A stretch of DNA of 64,000 bases from Candidatus Obscuribacterales bacterium. Its GTDB lineage: Bacteria; Cyanobacteriota; Vampirovibrionia; Obscuribacterales; Obscuribacteraceae. Positions 17,542 to 27,717 of this stretch are shown piece after piece. The notes beneath the pieces are model-generated. The model saw only the letters and a list, made by a program, of their open reading frames with translations, had not been told where the DNA came from and ran no database searches. The DNA lies in NCBI GenBank assembly GCA_019750335.1, contig JAIEOQ010000008.1, forward strand, positions 248,001 to 312,000, given 5' to 3'. The position numbers were made by a program, and so were the translations under genes. Positions within the stretch are counted from its first letter, which is position 1, and every line of letters begins with the position of its first letter.

Positions 17542-18745
17542 CATCTTTGAATTCAAAAAGCCATTGATTAGCGCTGCGATAATAGCGACAGCTGCGTTTA
17601 TATTGGTAGCGCCCGTTCACTTCTAAAACGACTTGCAAACGAATCTCTTTTGCTTCTTTGTGTTTGCTCAACACATATTGCGCCAGCTTCAACATATCCG
17701 TTTTGCTGGAAGCAATTTTCATTCGCCCTTCCACCGGCAATTCATGCCAATCTCCTTGATCGTCCAAATAACTGACGGTCAAGCTTGGGGTTTTCTCCCA
17801 GAACAGATACATGGCAAAGCTCCAGGGCCAACGATCGCCGAAGCTCATTGAAGCAAAATCATTCCAGCCGCCGACAAAAAAGCGCGCCGGCATCCACAAA
17901 AGCAAAATTATCAACGCGCAAGCCCAAGGGATTTCTTTTTTGCTGTTCGCAGGTAAAGACAAAGAAGCTGTTTGTACAGCCGGATTCGGTTTGTCGAAAA
18001 AAGCCAAATAACCAAGCCACATTACAAAAGCAAAAGACTCGATACCGGTCCATAAACAAGAGAACAAGCCATGCACCACTATTGCCACAACAAAAGCAAA
18101 TATACGACAAGACTTAAACCAGGGCGCAATCGCTAAAAACAACTCAGAAAAAAGCGCTCCGCAAGCCAAAAATCGAGCCAGGGGTAAAGTCAGATGCTGA
18201 CCCTGCATCCACTGAGCAGCAAACTCACGCATGCCGACACCGTTATTTAGAATATAAAGAAGGGTTTGTCCGGAAATAAATTCAGGATGCAATTTATGCA
18301 GAACAGAAAATAAATAACAAAGACTAACACTAATTTGAATCAGTCGTCGGCTTAAGCTCAAACCAGGATGATAAAAAAGCAGGGACAAACAATAAGTAAA
18401 AAGCAAAACTGACATGCCGCTTTGGACAACAAGTCGTTCGACAAAACTGTAAATCAAAAGAACCAGAGCCGGCACAACTAAAAAAATGCGTTGTTTAGCT
18501 CCAAAAAGCAAGAACAAAGCGCTCAGCCCATAAGCGCTCCACAGCAAAAGATCAAACTCAAAACTAAAAGCCGGTAATTCAAAAAGCTTGTCGCCTAAGC
18601 GCCATGCAGTAACCCGATAAGGTTCAGCTTTGGCTAGCCAATAAAGAAGCATCGGCAATATTTGTAAAAGAAGCAGTCCGCACAAGCGGCGAATCAAGCC
18701 GGTATAACCTTCCGGCAAATAAAGCCATTTAACTATGGATTGCAT
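17531..18745 (-). CDS. HTTM-domain membrane protein
   Basis: 404 residues with about eight to ten helices in the first 300 and a soluble tail of about 100 residues. The segment YLFSVLHKLHPEFISGQTL (about 145-165) matches the HTTM signature, the membrane domain shared with vitamin-K-dependent gamma-carboxylase, where a Lys-Leu pair and an aromatic-x2-Gly follow a Tyr/Phe-rich helix; AALFSELFLAIAPWFK is the later helix. No DCC domain is attached here, unlike the HTTM protein at 38673. It is the last gene of an apparent guaA operon and overlaps the ATP-grasp gene by 17 bp. The biochemical role of bacterial HTTM proteins is largely unknown. Confidence 0.75.
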   Translation of the reverse strand: MQSIVKWLYLPEGYTGLIRRLCGLLLLQILPMLLYWLAKAEPYRVTAWRLGDKLFELPAFSFEFDLLLWSAYGLSALFLLFGAKQRIFLVVPALVLLIYSFVERLVVQSGMSVLLFTYCLSLLFYHPGLSLSRRLIQISVSLCYLFSVLHKLHPEFISGQTLLYILNNGVGMREFAAQWMQGQHLTLPLARFLACGALFSELFLAIAPWFKSCRIFAFVVAIVVHGLFSCLWTGIESFAFVMWLGYLAFFDKPNPAVQTASLSLPANSKKEIPWACALIILLLWMPARFFVGGWNDFASMSFGDRWPWSFAMYLFWEKTPSLTVSYLDDQGDWHELPVEGRMKIASSKTDMLKLAQYVLSKHKEAKEIRLQVVLEVNGRYQYKRSCRYYRSANQWLFEFKDVRV

Positions 18746-19616
18746 CAGTCATTCCGGCGGTAGCGAGAATAGCGTCTGCAAGTTTACCCGGCGCTTCAGC
18801 GGAGAAGCTGAGAAAGAGTGACGGTTCAATCAACTCCAACTCCATAAGCAAAGAGCGATCACTATCGTCGCGCACTAAATCGACACGAGCATAGGCCGGT
18901 GTTTGCGGCAAAAACGCAATAATTTTTTGCCCAAGCGCTATTTCAGATGCGCTGGCTTGACACGCTGTTTCGCCGGCTTCACCGGCAACAGCTAACTGCT
19001 GAAAAGCCGATTTGCGCACAGCGTGAGAAAATTTACCGCCGAAGAACATCAAAGAACGTTCACCATATCCGGTGACCGAATCCATATAAGGTTGGATCAT
19101 TACTCCGCCTGCGGCAAGCAATGAATCAAGATGCTTTTGACCGGCAGCGAGGCTGATATGGTCAGGGGCTGAAACACGCTGTACCCCATAAGTACTCAAA
19201 CCAACAACCGGTTTGACAATTGCTTCAGCCCATGTTTTAGCGGACAAAATTTCGCTCAAATTTTCTTTGCTGCCTGCTTCAATAAAATGAGTCGGTACAA
19301 TCGGAATGTTTTGCTGCTCTAGTTCTTGCAGATATGTTTTACGGCTATTCCAAAGCAAAAGCTCCGGTACGTTCAACAAGCGAGTTTTCTTTGCCGTATT
19401 ATTTATCCAGCGACAAAAGCCTTGATGATCTTGGTGATAATCCCAAGTTGAGCGAATAATACAAATTCCGGACCGTTCCCAAACTACACTAGGGTCGTTC
19501 CAAATAGCTGCTTGCACACGAAAACCTTTTTCTTCCAGCAAGCGAGCAAGCAAACGGTCGTCCGGATCAAGATCCGGCAGCATCGTACAAGTAATCAAAG
19601 AAAAATCGCAGTTCAT
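18729..19616 (-). CDS. ATP-grasp ligase, DcsG/RimK-like
   Basis: 295-residue ATP-grasp-type protein. The pre-ATP part has CIIRSTWDYHQDHQGFCRWI and SRKTYLQELEQQNIPIVPT; the ATP-grasp core shows AEAIVKPVVGLSTYGVQRV (Lys-Pro for ATP binding), GERSLMFFGGKFSHAVRK, and the metal-binding end LMELELIEPSLFLSF. This order is closest to the DcsG/prokaryotic glutathione-synthetase-like group, which ligates a carboxylate to an amine or thiol through an acyl phosphate. The first residue follows a stop/start overlap of 4 bp with the lipoprotein gene. Substrates are not predictable; association with an HTTM protein and a lipoprotein is unusual. Confidence 0.82.
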   Translation of the reverse strand: MNCDFSLITCTMLPDLDPDDRLLARLLEEKGFRVQAAIWNDPSVVWERSGICIIRSTWDYHQDHQGFCRWINNTAKKTRLLNVPELLLWNSRKTYLQELEQQNIPIVPTHFIEAGSKENLSEILSAKTWAEAIVKPVVGLSTYGVQRVSAPDHISLAAGQKHLDSLLAAGGVMIQPYMDSVTGYGERSLMFFGGKFSHAVRKSAFQQLAVAGEAGETACQASASEIALGQKIIAFLPQTPAYARVDLVRDDSDRSLLMELELIEPSLFLSFSAEAPGKLADAILATAGMTDAIHS

Positions 19617-20197
19617 CTTTTTTCCTCGGCGCTCAATTGATTACGAAAATCGCTGCGTGAGCTTTGTTTGTTCTCCGATTCCATGAACTTATAAACCATA
19701 TTTTGTTCAGTATCATGTCCGATTACACGCGCACTATCAGCTGGGCCCTCGCCTTCTAAAGCACGCCAATAAAGCTCGCTGGCATCAAGCAAAGATTCAT
19801 GCACCCAATAATTTTGCAAATGAGGGCTTGAGTCACGGAAACTCTTTTCGGATGACCAATAATGATAAGCAAAAAGAGCGCGCTTAGCATATGGCACATA
19901 AGAGTTCATATCTACGCTTAAATCCTGCTTTTGTTCGACTAAAAATTTAGCGTATGCAAGAGCAAATTTTGCTTTCTCAACTGAAGGTATACGTCTGTAG
20001 CCTGACTTAAACACTCGCGGCTCGCGACCGGCAATCCAGCCGTCGGCACAACCTTGATCCATTTCCATAGCTAAACGTGCTACCAACTCTTCGGGAGCGA
20101 CATTGCTATTAACGGAGCTTGCCTGAGGTTTGACTGTGCAAGCTCCCAGCAAAGCTGCCAAAAGAAAAGCCGGCAAAACACCGAGCCTTTTGAACAT
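19613..20197 (-). CDS. Lipoprotein of unknown function
   Basis: 194 residues beginning MFKRLGVLPAFLLAALLGAC, a signal peptide with lipobox LLGA-C at Cys20, so lipid-anchored. The mature part contains two or three amphipathic helices with aromatic clusters (AKFALAYAKFLVEQKQD, FAYHYWSSEKSF) and no recognised domain. An earlier GTG exists at 20209 but the ATG at 20197 has GGAG five bases upstream, and that site overlaps the 3' end of guaA, so translation is probably coupled to guaA. Overlaps the ATP-grasp gene by 4 bp. Confidence 0.75.
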   Translation of the reverse strand: MFKRLGVLPAFLLAALLGACTVKPQASSVNSNVAPEELVARLAMEMDQGCADGWIAGREPRVFKSGYRRIPSVEKAKFALAYAKFLVEQKQDLSVDMNSYVPYAKRALFAYHYWSSEKSFRDSSPHLQNYWVHESLLDASELYWRALEGEGPADSARVIGHDTEQNMVYKFMESENKQSSRSDFRNQLSAEEKR

Positions 20198-20199
20198 GC

Positions 20200-21822
20200 C
20201 TACTCCCACTCAATCGTAGCCGGCGGTTTTGACGTCACGTCATAAACCACCCGATTGACTCCTTGCACTTCATTGACAATGCGACGCGAGATCGCATCAA
20301 GCAGATCGTAAGGCAAACGTGCCCAATCGGCAGTCATGCCGTCTTCGCTTGTTACAGCTCTGATCACGACTTGATTTTCATAAGTACGCTTGTCGCCCAT
20401 TACACCAACTGACTTAGTTGGCAAAAGTACGGCAAAAGCTTGCCAGATTTGTTTATACAAACCATGGGACTTAACCTCTTCACGCACAATCCAATCGGCA
20501 TCGCGCAACATTTTCAATCTTTCCGGGGTCACTTCACCGAGAACCCGTATAGCTAAGCCCGGGCCTGGAAAAGGATGGCGTTGACGAATACCGTCCGGCA
20601 CGCCTAAATCAAGGGCGACGCGGCGTACTTCGTCCTTAAAGAGCTTAGCAAAAGGCTCGACCAACTTAAATTGCAAATCTTTAGGCAAACCACCAACATT
20701 GTGATGTGATTTGATTTTGACCGCTACACGTTCTCCGGTTTTTGGATCAACCGTAGAACCGGAGGATTCAATAACATCAGGATAAAGAGTGCCTTGCGCT
20801 AGAAAATCAAAAGGTCCTAGTTTTTTTGATTCGGCTTCAAACACACGAATAAATTCATTACCGATTACTTTGCGCTTCTCTTCCGGATCAATAACACCGG
20901 CAAGTTTGCCGATAAAGCGGTCGCGAGCATCAATATAATGGACATGAATATTAAAATCGTTAGTGAATTTATCTACCAGCCATTCAGGCTCGTTTTTGCG
21001 CATAAAGCCTTGATCGATAAACATACAGGTCAGTTGATCGCCGATTGCTTTATGCAACAGAAAAGCCAGAGTGGAGCTGTCAACTCCACCGGAAAGCGCC
21101 AAAAGTACACGTTTATCACCGACTTGTTTACGTACTTCAGCAATTGCCGTTTCCAAAAACTTACTCACGGTCCAATTTTGCTTACAACCGCAAACATCGG
21201 TAACAAAGTTACGGATAATATCCTGCCCATTCTTGGTGTGAACCACTTCCGGATGGAACTGAACTCCGTAAAAACCTCTTTCTTCATCAGCAATCGCTGC
21301 CGATGGCGTACTCATTGTGCAAGCGACGGTGCGGAATCCGGATGGCAAGCCAACCACACTATCCCCATGGCTCATCCAGCTGTCTAGGCTGGGCTCCAAA
21401 CCCTTAAAAAGTAAGCCATGATGAATAACAGTCAAAATGGAGCGGCCGAACTCTCTAACCGTTCCCGCCTCAACAACTCCACCGAGCTCCTGGGCCATCA
21501 ACTGCATGCCGTAACAAACACCAAAAACCGGCAGTCCGAGCCGCCAAATCTCCGGGTCGCATTTAGGAGCGCCTTTGTCATATACGCTATTGGGACCGCC
21601 GGAAAGAATAATTCCTTTTGGATTTAACCTTTTCAACTCACTGGCTGAGATGCTGAAAGGCAAAAGTTCGGAATAAACATTAAGCTCTCGCACTCGGCGA
21701 GCGATTAATTGGGAATATTGTGAACCGAAGTCCAGAATGACAATGCTGTCGGCAAGACTGTTGTCTTGCAAAGATGTACTGGAGCGAGCCGGATCGGCTG
21801 TAGTCACCTTCAGAAACCTCAT
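20200..21822 (-). CDS. guaA: GMP synthase (glutamine-hydrolysing)
   Basis: 540-residue GuaA. The class I glutamine amidotransferase domain has [18 protein letters not shown], nucleophile cysteine in [16 protein letters not shown] and the His/Glu pair in [11 protein letters not shown]; the ATP-pyrophosphatase domain has [16 protein letters not shown]; the C-terminal dimerisation domain ends [17 protein letters not shown]. It converts XMP to GMP with glutamine and ATP. Full length with about 20 extra N-terminal residues before the first strand, so the start could lie slightly downstream. Promoter for three downstream genes as well; divergent from the kinase gene with 64 bp between. Confidence 0.97.
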   Translation of the reverse strand: MRFLKVTTADPARSSTSLQDNSLADSIVILDFGSQYSQLIARRVRELNVYSELLPFSISASELKRLNPKGIILSGGPNSVYDKGAPKCDPEIWRLGLPVFGVCYGMQLMAQELGGVVEAGTVREFGRSILTVIHHGLLFKGLEPSLDSWMSHGDSVVGLPSGFRTVACTMSTPSAAIADEERGFYGVQFHPEVVHTKNGQDIIRNFVTDVCGCKQNWTVSKFLETAIAEVRKQVGDKRVLLALSGGVDSSTLAFLLHKAIGDQLTCMFIDQGFMRKNEPEWLVDKFTNDFNIHVHYIDARDRFIGKLAGVIDPEEKRKVIGNEFIRVFEAESKKLGPFDFLAQGTLYPDVIESSGSTVDPKTGERVAVKIKSHHNVGGLPKDLQFKLVEPFAKLFKDEVRRVALDLGVPDGIRQRHPFPGPGLAIRVLGEVTPERLKMLRDADWIVREEVKSHGLYKQIWQAFAVLLPTKSVGVMGDKRTYENQVVIRAVTSEDGMTADWARLPYDLLDAISRRIVNEVQGVNRVVYDVTSKPPATIEWE

Positions 21823-21886
21823 CTGACCTGAAGGCTTGATTTTACTTTAAAATAGGAAGGTAATCCAGAAACAAAGAGGCAGGGTT

Positions 21887-24163
21887 TTGGAATTGGGCAG
21901 CAAGGAATCACTGAACACGGAAAAGGTCTGTGTGGCTTGCGGTCGGGAGTTTCCCGGCGACGTTGAAGTTTGCCCCGATGACGGTACTTTGCTCACCCCC
22001 CTTACCAAAGAACCCAAAGCTGGTGACATTTTTGCCGAACGCTATGAGATTCTTGGAATCATCGGCGACGGTGGGATGGGTAAAGTTTACAAAGCCAAGC
22101 ACAATTTGATGAAACGGGTGGTCGCAATTAAATTGCTTCTTCCCCATCTGGTCTCAAGCGCTTCCGCTCTCAAACGTTTTCAACAAGAAGCTCAAGCTGC
22201 CAGTGCTTTGAATCACCCGAACATTCTTACTGTTTATGATTTCGGCATTTCAAATCAAGGCATGCCCTTTATGGTCATGGACTTTTTGGAAGGGACGAAC
22301 TTATCAACGTTAATTCAAGAGCGCGGTCATTTAAGCATCAATCAAGCTTTAGCCATATTTACTCAGGCCTGCTCCGGTCTTGCTCATGCTCACCAAAAAG
22401 GGGTGATTCATCGCGACTTGAAGCCAGCAAATTTAATGCTTGTAGATTATGACGGTCAGACCGATTTTCTCAAAGTCGTCGACTTCGGCATTGCGAAGCT
22501 GCTTCAACCTGACAGTTCAACAGCCGAGCCTTTAACTCACACCGGCGAAGTTTTCGGCAGCCCTCTATATATGAGCCCGGAGCAATGCCGCGGTTTGGAG
22601 CTGGATCAACGTTCCGACATTTATTCTTTAGCTTGCGTTCTATATAGAAGCGTTACCGGACGTCCGCCTTTTGCCGGCGGCACCCCGATGGAATGCATGT
22701 ACAAACAGGTTAATGAATCGGTAATTTCTTTTAGCGACGCCTGTCCGGAACTAAATTTACCTGAAGCTCTGGAAAGAATCATTTTCAAAGCGATGGATAA
22801 GAATCCGGACAATCGTTATCAAAGCATGCTTGAGTTTCATGATGCTTTATCCGAATTGGCCGTGCTTTATCCATACGGCAAGAAGACTGTACGTGTTTTT
22901 TCAGTGCCGCCTTCTTCACCACTGGCAGTATCAACCGAAGATCTAACCGACAAAATTTCACGTAAAGAGAATGCTCTTGAAGCATTGGAAAAGCAAGATT
23001 ATTCCGCCCAGAAAGAGCCGCCGACAGCACCAACAAGAGCGCTAGAAGAGATACAGCAAAATCTAGCAGCAAAGCTTTCCACCGCCGGCAGCAAAAAAAT
23101 GATCATCAGTACTGTTGCCGGAATAGCTCTTTTAGCTTTAGCACTTTTCGCTGTGCAAACCTTGCAAAAACCGGTCGAAGTGCCACCGGAGAATGCACCG
23201 CTCACCGGCAACCCGCAGCAACAAGTGGATGAGCTGATTGATGATTCGACAACAGCTACCAATCAGGGCGACTATACCAAAGCCACTGAAGCGCTCGAGC
23301 GAGCAGTCAAATATACCGATGAAATGAAAGATCCTAACCCGAGCTTGGTAAAGGTTCTGCCGCCGCTGGGCAAACTTTACTTTCAATCAAGTAAATTCGA
23401 ATTGGCTCAACAAACATATGAACGCTTGCTTCCTCTGCAAAAGAAAGTGGATGGCGCCGACTCAATTCCGGTCGCTCAAACAAAAACATATATCGCTTTG
23501 TCTTTAGTCGCTCAAGGCAATCTTGATGATGCCGTGCCGCTCTTAAACTCAGCTTTAAGCGCCTATAAAAAAGTCGGACCAAAAGAACGTACTGGTTATT
23601 CCGATGTTCTTTATGGTTTAGCTAAAGTTAAAACCCAGCAGGGACAATACGCCCAAGCAATCAACACCTTGAACCAAGCGATTAGCCTAAAAACACAACA
23701 AGATGGACCTGACAGCCCCGATGCCGCGGCTTATATGGATGACCTCGGTCAAGTTTATTTATTGCAAAACAAGCTTCCTCAAGCCGAATCGATACTGAAT
23801 AAAGCACTGGCGATCAAACAAGCCAAGCTTGGTGCCGGCTCCTTAGGTGCAGCCGATACTTTGAAAAACCTCGGTACTCTATATTTTCAAAAAGGAAACT
23901 TAGACAAATCGGAAGCGATGTTCACTCAAGCACGGACGATCAAAAACCAAGATCTCGGTCAAAAAAGCCTCGGCGCCGCAGAGATAATGACCGCCTTGGC
24001 CATGCTTTATACACGCGAACAAAAATATGCTCAGGCTGATGCGCTTTTTCAGCAAGCTTTGGCCATACGAACCCAGGAGCTAGGACCTAACGCTCCTTCG
24101 GTTAAACGGACAAAAGATCTTTATGCCGTTTTGAAGCAAAAAATGCAAGGCAAAAAACGTTGA
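21887..24163 (+). CDS. Ser/Thr protein kinase with zinc ribbon and TPRs
   Basis: 758 residues in four parts. Residues 12-35 form a CxxC...CP.DG zinc-ribbon (C15, C18, C29). Residues 53-320 are a Hanks-type kinase: glycine loop GDGGMG (60-65), Lys82, HRDLKPAN with D177, DFG at 199, APE-like YMSPEQC. A single transmembrane helix near 403-422 follows a flexible linker. The outward-facing rest carries about six TPRs of the kinesin-light-chain type (DYTKATEALERAVKY, GQYAQAINTLNQAISL, NLDKSEAMFTQARTI). The start is TTG with GAGG upstream. The 4-bp overlap couples it to the methyltransferase gene. Kinase activity is well supported; ligand and targets unknown. Confidence 0.93.
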   Translation: MELGSKESLNTEKVCVACGREFPGDVEVCPDDGTLLTPLTKEPKAGDIFAERYEILGIIGDGGMGKVYKAKHNLMKRVVAIKLLLPHLVSSASALKRFQQEAQAASALNHPNILTVYDFGISNQGMPFMVMDFLEGTNLSTLIQERGHLSINQALAIFTQACSGLAHAHQKGVIHRDLKPANLMLVDYDGQTDFLKVVDFGIAKLLQPDSSTAEPLTHTGEVFGSPLYMSPEQCRGLELDQRSDIYSLACVLYRSVTGRPPFAGGTPMECMYKQVNESVISFSDACPELNLPEALERIIFKAMDKNPDNRYQSMLEFHDALSELAVLYPYGKKTVRVFSVPPSSPLAVSTEDLTDKISRKENALEALEKQDYSAQKEPPTAPTRALEEIQQNLAAKLSTAGSKKMIISTVAGIALLALALFAVQTLQKPVEVPPENAPLTGNPQQQVDELIDDSTTATNQGDYTKATEALERAVKYTDEMKDPNPSLVKVLPPLGKLYFQSSKFELAQQTYERLLPLQKKVDGADSIPVAQTKTYIALSLVAQGNLDDAVPLLNSALSAYKKVGPKERTGYSDVLYGLAKVKTQQGQYAQAINTLNQAISLKTQQDGPDSPDAAAYMDDLGQVYLLQNKLPQAESILNKALAIKQAKLGAGSLGAADTLKNLGTLYFQKGNLDKSEAMFTQARTIKNQDLGQKSLGAAEIMTALAMLYTREQKYAQADALFQQALAIRTQELGPNAPSVKRTKDLYAVLKQKMQGKKR

Positions 24164-25722
24164 TTTTACTTGAGAAAGATAAACGTCTTTCCGAATCAAT
24201 GATTTGGAAGATGCTGGAAGAATATTATGATACAGCCAGCATTAAAGCCTGGGATCAAATACCTTTTTATCCAACAAGCAATCCGTTCATAGCTGAAACT
24301 TATGCTGAAATGATTTTGGCATTTCTCAAAGATTATCGTCCATTCTTAGACCTTGAAGAACCAGTTTATATAATGGAATTAGCTACCGGCTCCGGTTGCT
24401 TCAGTTTTTACTTGTTGCAAGAGCTTGAACGCAAGCTGGCATATTTTCAAAGTTCTCTCGGTCTAAAACTAAAATATGTAATGACCGATTTTACTAAAAA
24501 CAACGTTAAAAGCTGGGAAAGCAACGAAAAGCTGAAGCCATATATTGAATCAGGCAAACTGGAATTAGCTGTATTTCGTCCGGAGACAGACAGCAAGCTG
24601 TTATTACGTCCCTCATCCACAACCGTTTCCAGCGGTTTCTTCCGCAATCCGGTTATTGTAATCGCCAACTACTTTTTTGATTCAATCAAACAAGACGCTT
24701 TTCAAATTCGTTCAGGCGAACTATATGAAGCTCTACACAGCTTTTATCATGCCGATGAAAGCAAACCGATTTTCGCCAAAATGCGCAAATCCGAAAGTTA
24801 TAGCAAAGCAAATCCCAATCATTATGCCGATGCCGATTTTAATCAGATTTTGCAGCAATATCAAAATGAATATCTTGACGCTTCGGTGCTTTTTCCCATT
24901 GGAGCGCTGAATTGTTTGCAGAATTTGCGCGACTTAACGCAAAACAAACTGGTCCTACTTTCATCGGATAAAGGTTTTACCGACAAAGCTTATATCGTCG
25001 GGCATCGAGAACAAACTTTTCTCCCTCACCACGGCGTATTCTCCTATTCAGTGAATTATGACGCGATCAAACGTTATTTTGAGAATCAAGGCGGCACAAG
25101 CTTAAATACAAGCGACGATAATCTTTCCATCGCCACTTCAGCCAATTATCTTCTACCCAAGCAGGAATGCTTACTTGAAGAAAGCCGCTTTTATTTCGCT
25201 GAGAAAGTTTGCAAACAAAATGTGGCAAACTATCTTTATTTTTTACAAGATTTTTTAGTTGAAATAAAACCGAGCAAATCAAACGAACTATTGCGAGCTT
25301 GTTTGGCTTATGTGCAGCTTTGCAATTTCGATCCGATTCTTTTCTGCTTGGTGGCGCCTTACATTTACGAAGCGATCGAAACTATAAATCGCGCTCAAGA
25401 AGAACAGCTGCTCATGATTATCGAAAAGGTGCGGGCAAATTTTTACGCCGTACAACAACAGTTCGATGTTTTTTATTGGATCGGCCGAGTTTATTACGGA
25501 CTCAATCATGCTTTAGAAGCTATTGAAGAATTCCGACATTCAATAAAAATATTCGGTCCAAACAGCGCCACTCTCTACTACATGGCTGCCGCCCATGAAT
25601 TACGCCAAGAGCACCAATCCGCGCTGGATATATATGAGCTGGCGCTCCAATTTGAGCCAACTTGCACTTTAACTCAAGCCAATATCAAACGTTTGCAAGA
25701 CGGACCGCTCAAACAAAAATAA
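24160..25722 (+). CDS. MidA-like SAM methyltransferase with TPR tail
   Basis: 520 residues. The first 300 look like a class I methyltransferase of the MidA/DUF185 kind: VYIMELATGSGCFSFYLL is the SAM-binding glycine loop, KYVMTDFTKNNVKSW the following acidic strand, and VIVIANYFFDSIKQDAF corresponds to the N-E/Y-F-F-D motif of that group. The last 120 residues are helical with TPR-like pairs (GLNHALEAIEEFRHSIKIF, HQSALDIYELALQFEP). MidA methylates an arginine of complex I in mitochondria; bacterial function is open. Start TTG overlaps the kinase stop (TTGA). Ends exactly against the convergent glucoamylase gene. Confidence 0.7.
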   Translation: MILLEKDKRLSESMIWKMLEEYYDTASIKAWDQIPFYPTSNPFIAETYAEMILAFLKDYRPFLDLEEPVYIMELATGSGCFSFYLLQELERKLAYFQSSLGLKLKYVMTDFTKNNVKSWESNEKLKPYIESGKLELAVFRPETDSKLLLRPSSTTVSSGFFRNPVIVIANYFFDSIKQDAFQIRSGELYEALHSFYHADESKPIFAKMRKSESYSKANPNHYADADFNQILQQYQNEYLDASVLFPIGALNCLQNLRDLTQNKLVLLSSDKGFTDKAYIVGHREQTFLPHHGVFSYSVNYDAIKRYFENQGGTSLNTSDDNLSIATSANYLLPKQECLLEESRFYFAEKVCKQNVANYLYFLQDFLVEIKPSKSNELLRACLAYVQLCNFDPILFCLVAPYIYEAIETINRAQEEQLLMIIEKVRANFYAVQQQFDVFYWIGRVYYGLNHALEAIEEFRHSIKIFGPNSATLYYMAAAHELRQEHQSALDIYELALQFEPTCTLTQANIKRLQDGPLKQK

Positions 25723-27717
25723 CTAAACCGGCATAATTGTGTGAGCAAATACTGCCTCAGCCATTAATTGTCGGCGTTTTTCCAAATATTCCGACACACA
25801 CATAACAAAAGTGGCATGACTCCAAGTCAGGGGCGAAACAGACAAAGGCTCATTAGTATAGGGATGTACCTGTTCGGCAAGCACACCGGAAGGTAAGGCC
25901 CTGTCGGCAACCCATTCCATTATTTCTAGAGCACTTTTCAGCGACTCGGGACTTTTAGCACTGGCAATGTCATATTGAGCTAACCACATAGTACAAATGA
26001 ACCAAGGATTACCAGGCACATTCTCGATATCTTGTGAGACTTGGTGATAATAATCGTTCTCGTATCTAGCTACACCGCCAACATCGGTTTTCACCCATAA
26101 ACGTCGACGAATCGCCTCCATTGTCGCTTGCACTTTAGGATCTTGTGGTGGCAAAGCACCAAAAGCAAAAACAGCATACATAGCAGCGTCAATAGTCATA
26201 TCTTGTTCATAACCGTTTTCTGTTGGTGTCGCCATCCGACAAAAACGCTGCTCCTGCTCATTCCACATATATTTGAGCATCGCTTCTTTGACTTCATGAG
26301 CCGTTTGCTCATATTTTGCATGCAACTCGCTTTCGCCAAAAGCATGAGCAAATGAAGCCGCTGCTTTTAAACCGCCGATCACGCTTGCTACGGTAAACAA
26401 ATGAACCCCATAGCGTTCTTCCCATAAATCATGAGAAGGAAAAGGCAGCTTTGTTTCCGGATTACGGAAGCGACATAAGAAATCGGCAGCTCGCTGAACC
26501 AAGCTCTCAAAAGACTCGCGAATATATTCAACATCACGATGTTTGCGGAAATGTTGCCACATAGACCACAAAACAAGAGCTGTTTCATCCTCTTGAATCG
26601 GCAGATCCAAGCGCCCGTCGCGCAACCATGGATGCCAGCTTGAAGCCAGAGTTTTATCCGGATTGTATTTGTGCAAGAGATAACCTTCTTTTTTGATTAC
26701 CGCAGCACAAAAGCGGTAAAAGCCATGAGCGATGTCCCGATAGCCGGCTCGAGTGAGAGCCGAAGCAACAAGCGCACCATCACGTGGCCACATATATGAA
26801 TATGTGTCTCGAGCAAATTGAACGATATCGTGATCGTTAGCGGCGATAATCGCCCCGCCTCGATCTACTTGAGTACGAATAACAAGCAGACTGCGTTTAT
26901 ACAAATCAATGATTTTCGGCGGCAAACTTTGGAAATCGAGATATTCCGGATTCACCCATAAACGCCAATAGTTTTGATTGCGCGGTACGAAATAAGCCGG
27001 ACCGCTGTCTTTAACTGTTTTATCAAGGGCGACAAGATCTTCATAGCACTCGCCAAAAGCAATCCAGTAATGGGCAACAGCCTGACCATGAGCCGGTACA
27101 CGCACTGAAGTACCAACGGTAGAATCCACGGAACCTTGGACGATGGCGTTACCACCCAGCTCTCCGTCTTCGGCATCACGCCAGGTTCCTTCCATACCGT
27201 CCATCGCTTTTTTGCCTACGGCCCAGCGTTCAACTCCCCATTTGTCAGTGCCGGAACAGTTAGCTAAAAACCAGCGATTTTTTTTGTAATGAATAACCGC
27301 TTCTGTACGCGGATCATAAAATGCCGTATCACCAACCTCATTTTCGGAGATATAAAAATCATGATGAAAAAACAAACGAACATTACGCTCTTTGCCCGAT
27401 AAATCTTTGACATGTATTTCGCGCAAATAAATATCGAAAATGTAGTCGACCAGATCGTGACAAACAAGCTCCAAACCCAGGGTTTCGTTGCGCAGCAAGA
27501 CATCTGTCACCAGGGTCTCTTTCATATATTTGCGTTCTAGATGCCATTCATCGCCAACCCAGGCGAACTGCCCGTCCACCCAAACACCGAAGCGGCACAA
27601 ATGACCGATAGTCTGATTTTCCTGCCCGACGTGAGGATAATAAATATCCCTCAGTCCGTAACTTTTATCGAAGTTGATCAAAATCTTGCCATTACCGACC
27701 GGAAGATCTCGCGGCAT
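25723..27717 (-). CDS. Glycoside hydrolase family 15, glucoamylase-like
   Basis: 664 residues without signal peptide, hence cytoplasmic. The N-terminal beta-sandwich starts MPRDLPVGNGKILINFDKSY; the (alpha/alpha)6 barrel shows FARDTYSYMWPRDGALVASAL, the general acid region LPIQEDETALVLWSMW and the base region LPSGVLAEQVHPYTNEPL..SH. GH15 enzymes remove glucose from starch, dextrins or trehalose; the intracellular location and family fit glycogen or trehalose breakdown. An upstream extension of 21 codons exists, but AAGGAG lies 7 bases before the ATG at 27717. No terminator separates it from the convergent methyltransferase gene. Substrate inferred. Confidence 0.92.
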   Translation of the reverse strand: MPRDLPVGNGKILINFDKSYGLRDIYYPHVGQENQTIGHLCRFGVWVDGQFAWVGDEWHLERKYMKETLVTDVLLRNETLGLELVCHDLVDYIFDIYLREIHVKDLSGKERNVRLFFHHDFYISENEVGDTAFYDPRTEAVIHYKKNRWFLANCSGTDKWGVERWAVGKKAMDGMEGTWRDAEDGELGGNAIVQGSVDSTVGTSVRVPAHGQAVAHYWIAFGECYEDLVALDKTVKDSGPAYFVPRNQNYWRLWVNPEYLDFQSLPPKIIDLYKRSLLVIRTQVDRGGAIIAANDHDIVQFARDTYSYMWPRDGALVASALTRAGYRDIAHGFYRFCAAVIKKEGYLLHKYNPDKTLASSWHPWLRDGRLDLPIQEDETALVLWSMWQHFRKHRDVEYIRESFESLVQRAADFLCRFRNPETKLPFPSHDLWEERYGVHLFTVASVIGGLKAAASFAHAFGESELHAKYEQTAHEVKEAMLKYMWNEQEQRFCRMATPTENGYEQDMTIDAAMYAVFAFGALPPQDPKVQATMEAIRRRLWVKTDVGGVARYENDYYHQVSQDIENVPGNPWFICTMWLAQYDIASAKSPESLKSALEIMEWVADRALPSGVLAEQVHPYTNEPLSVSPLTWSHATFVMCVSEYLEKRRQLMAEAVFAHTIMPV

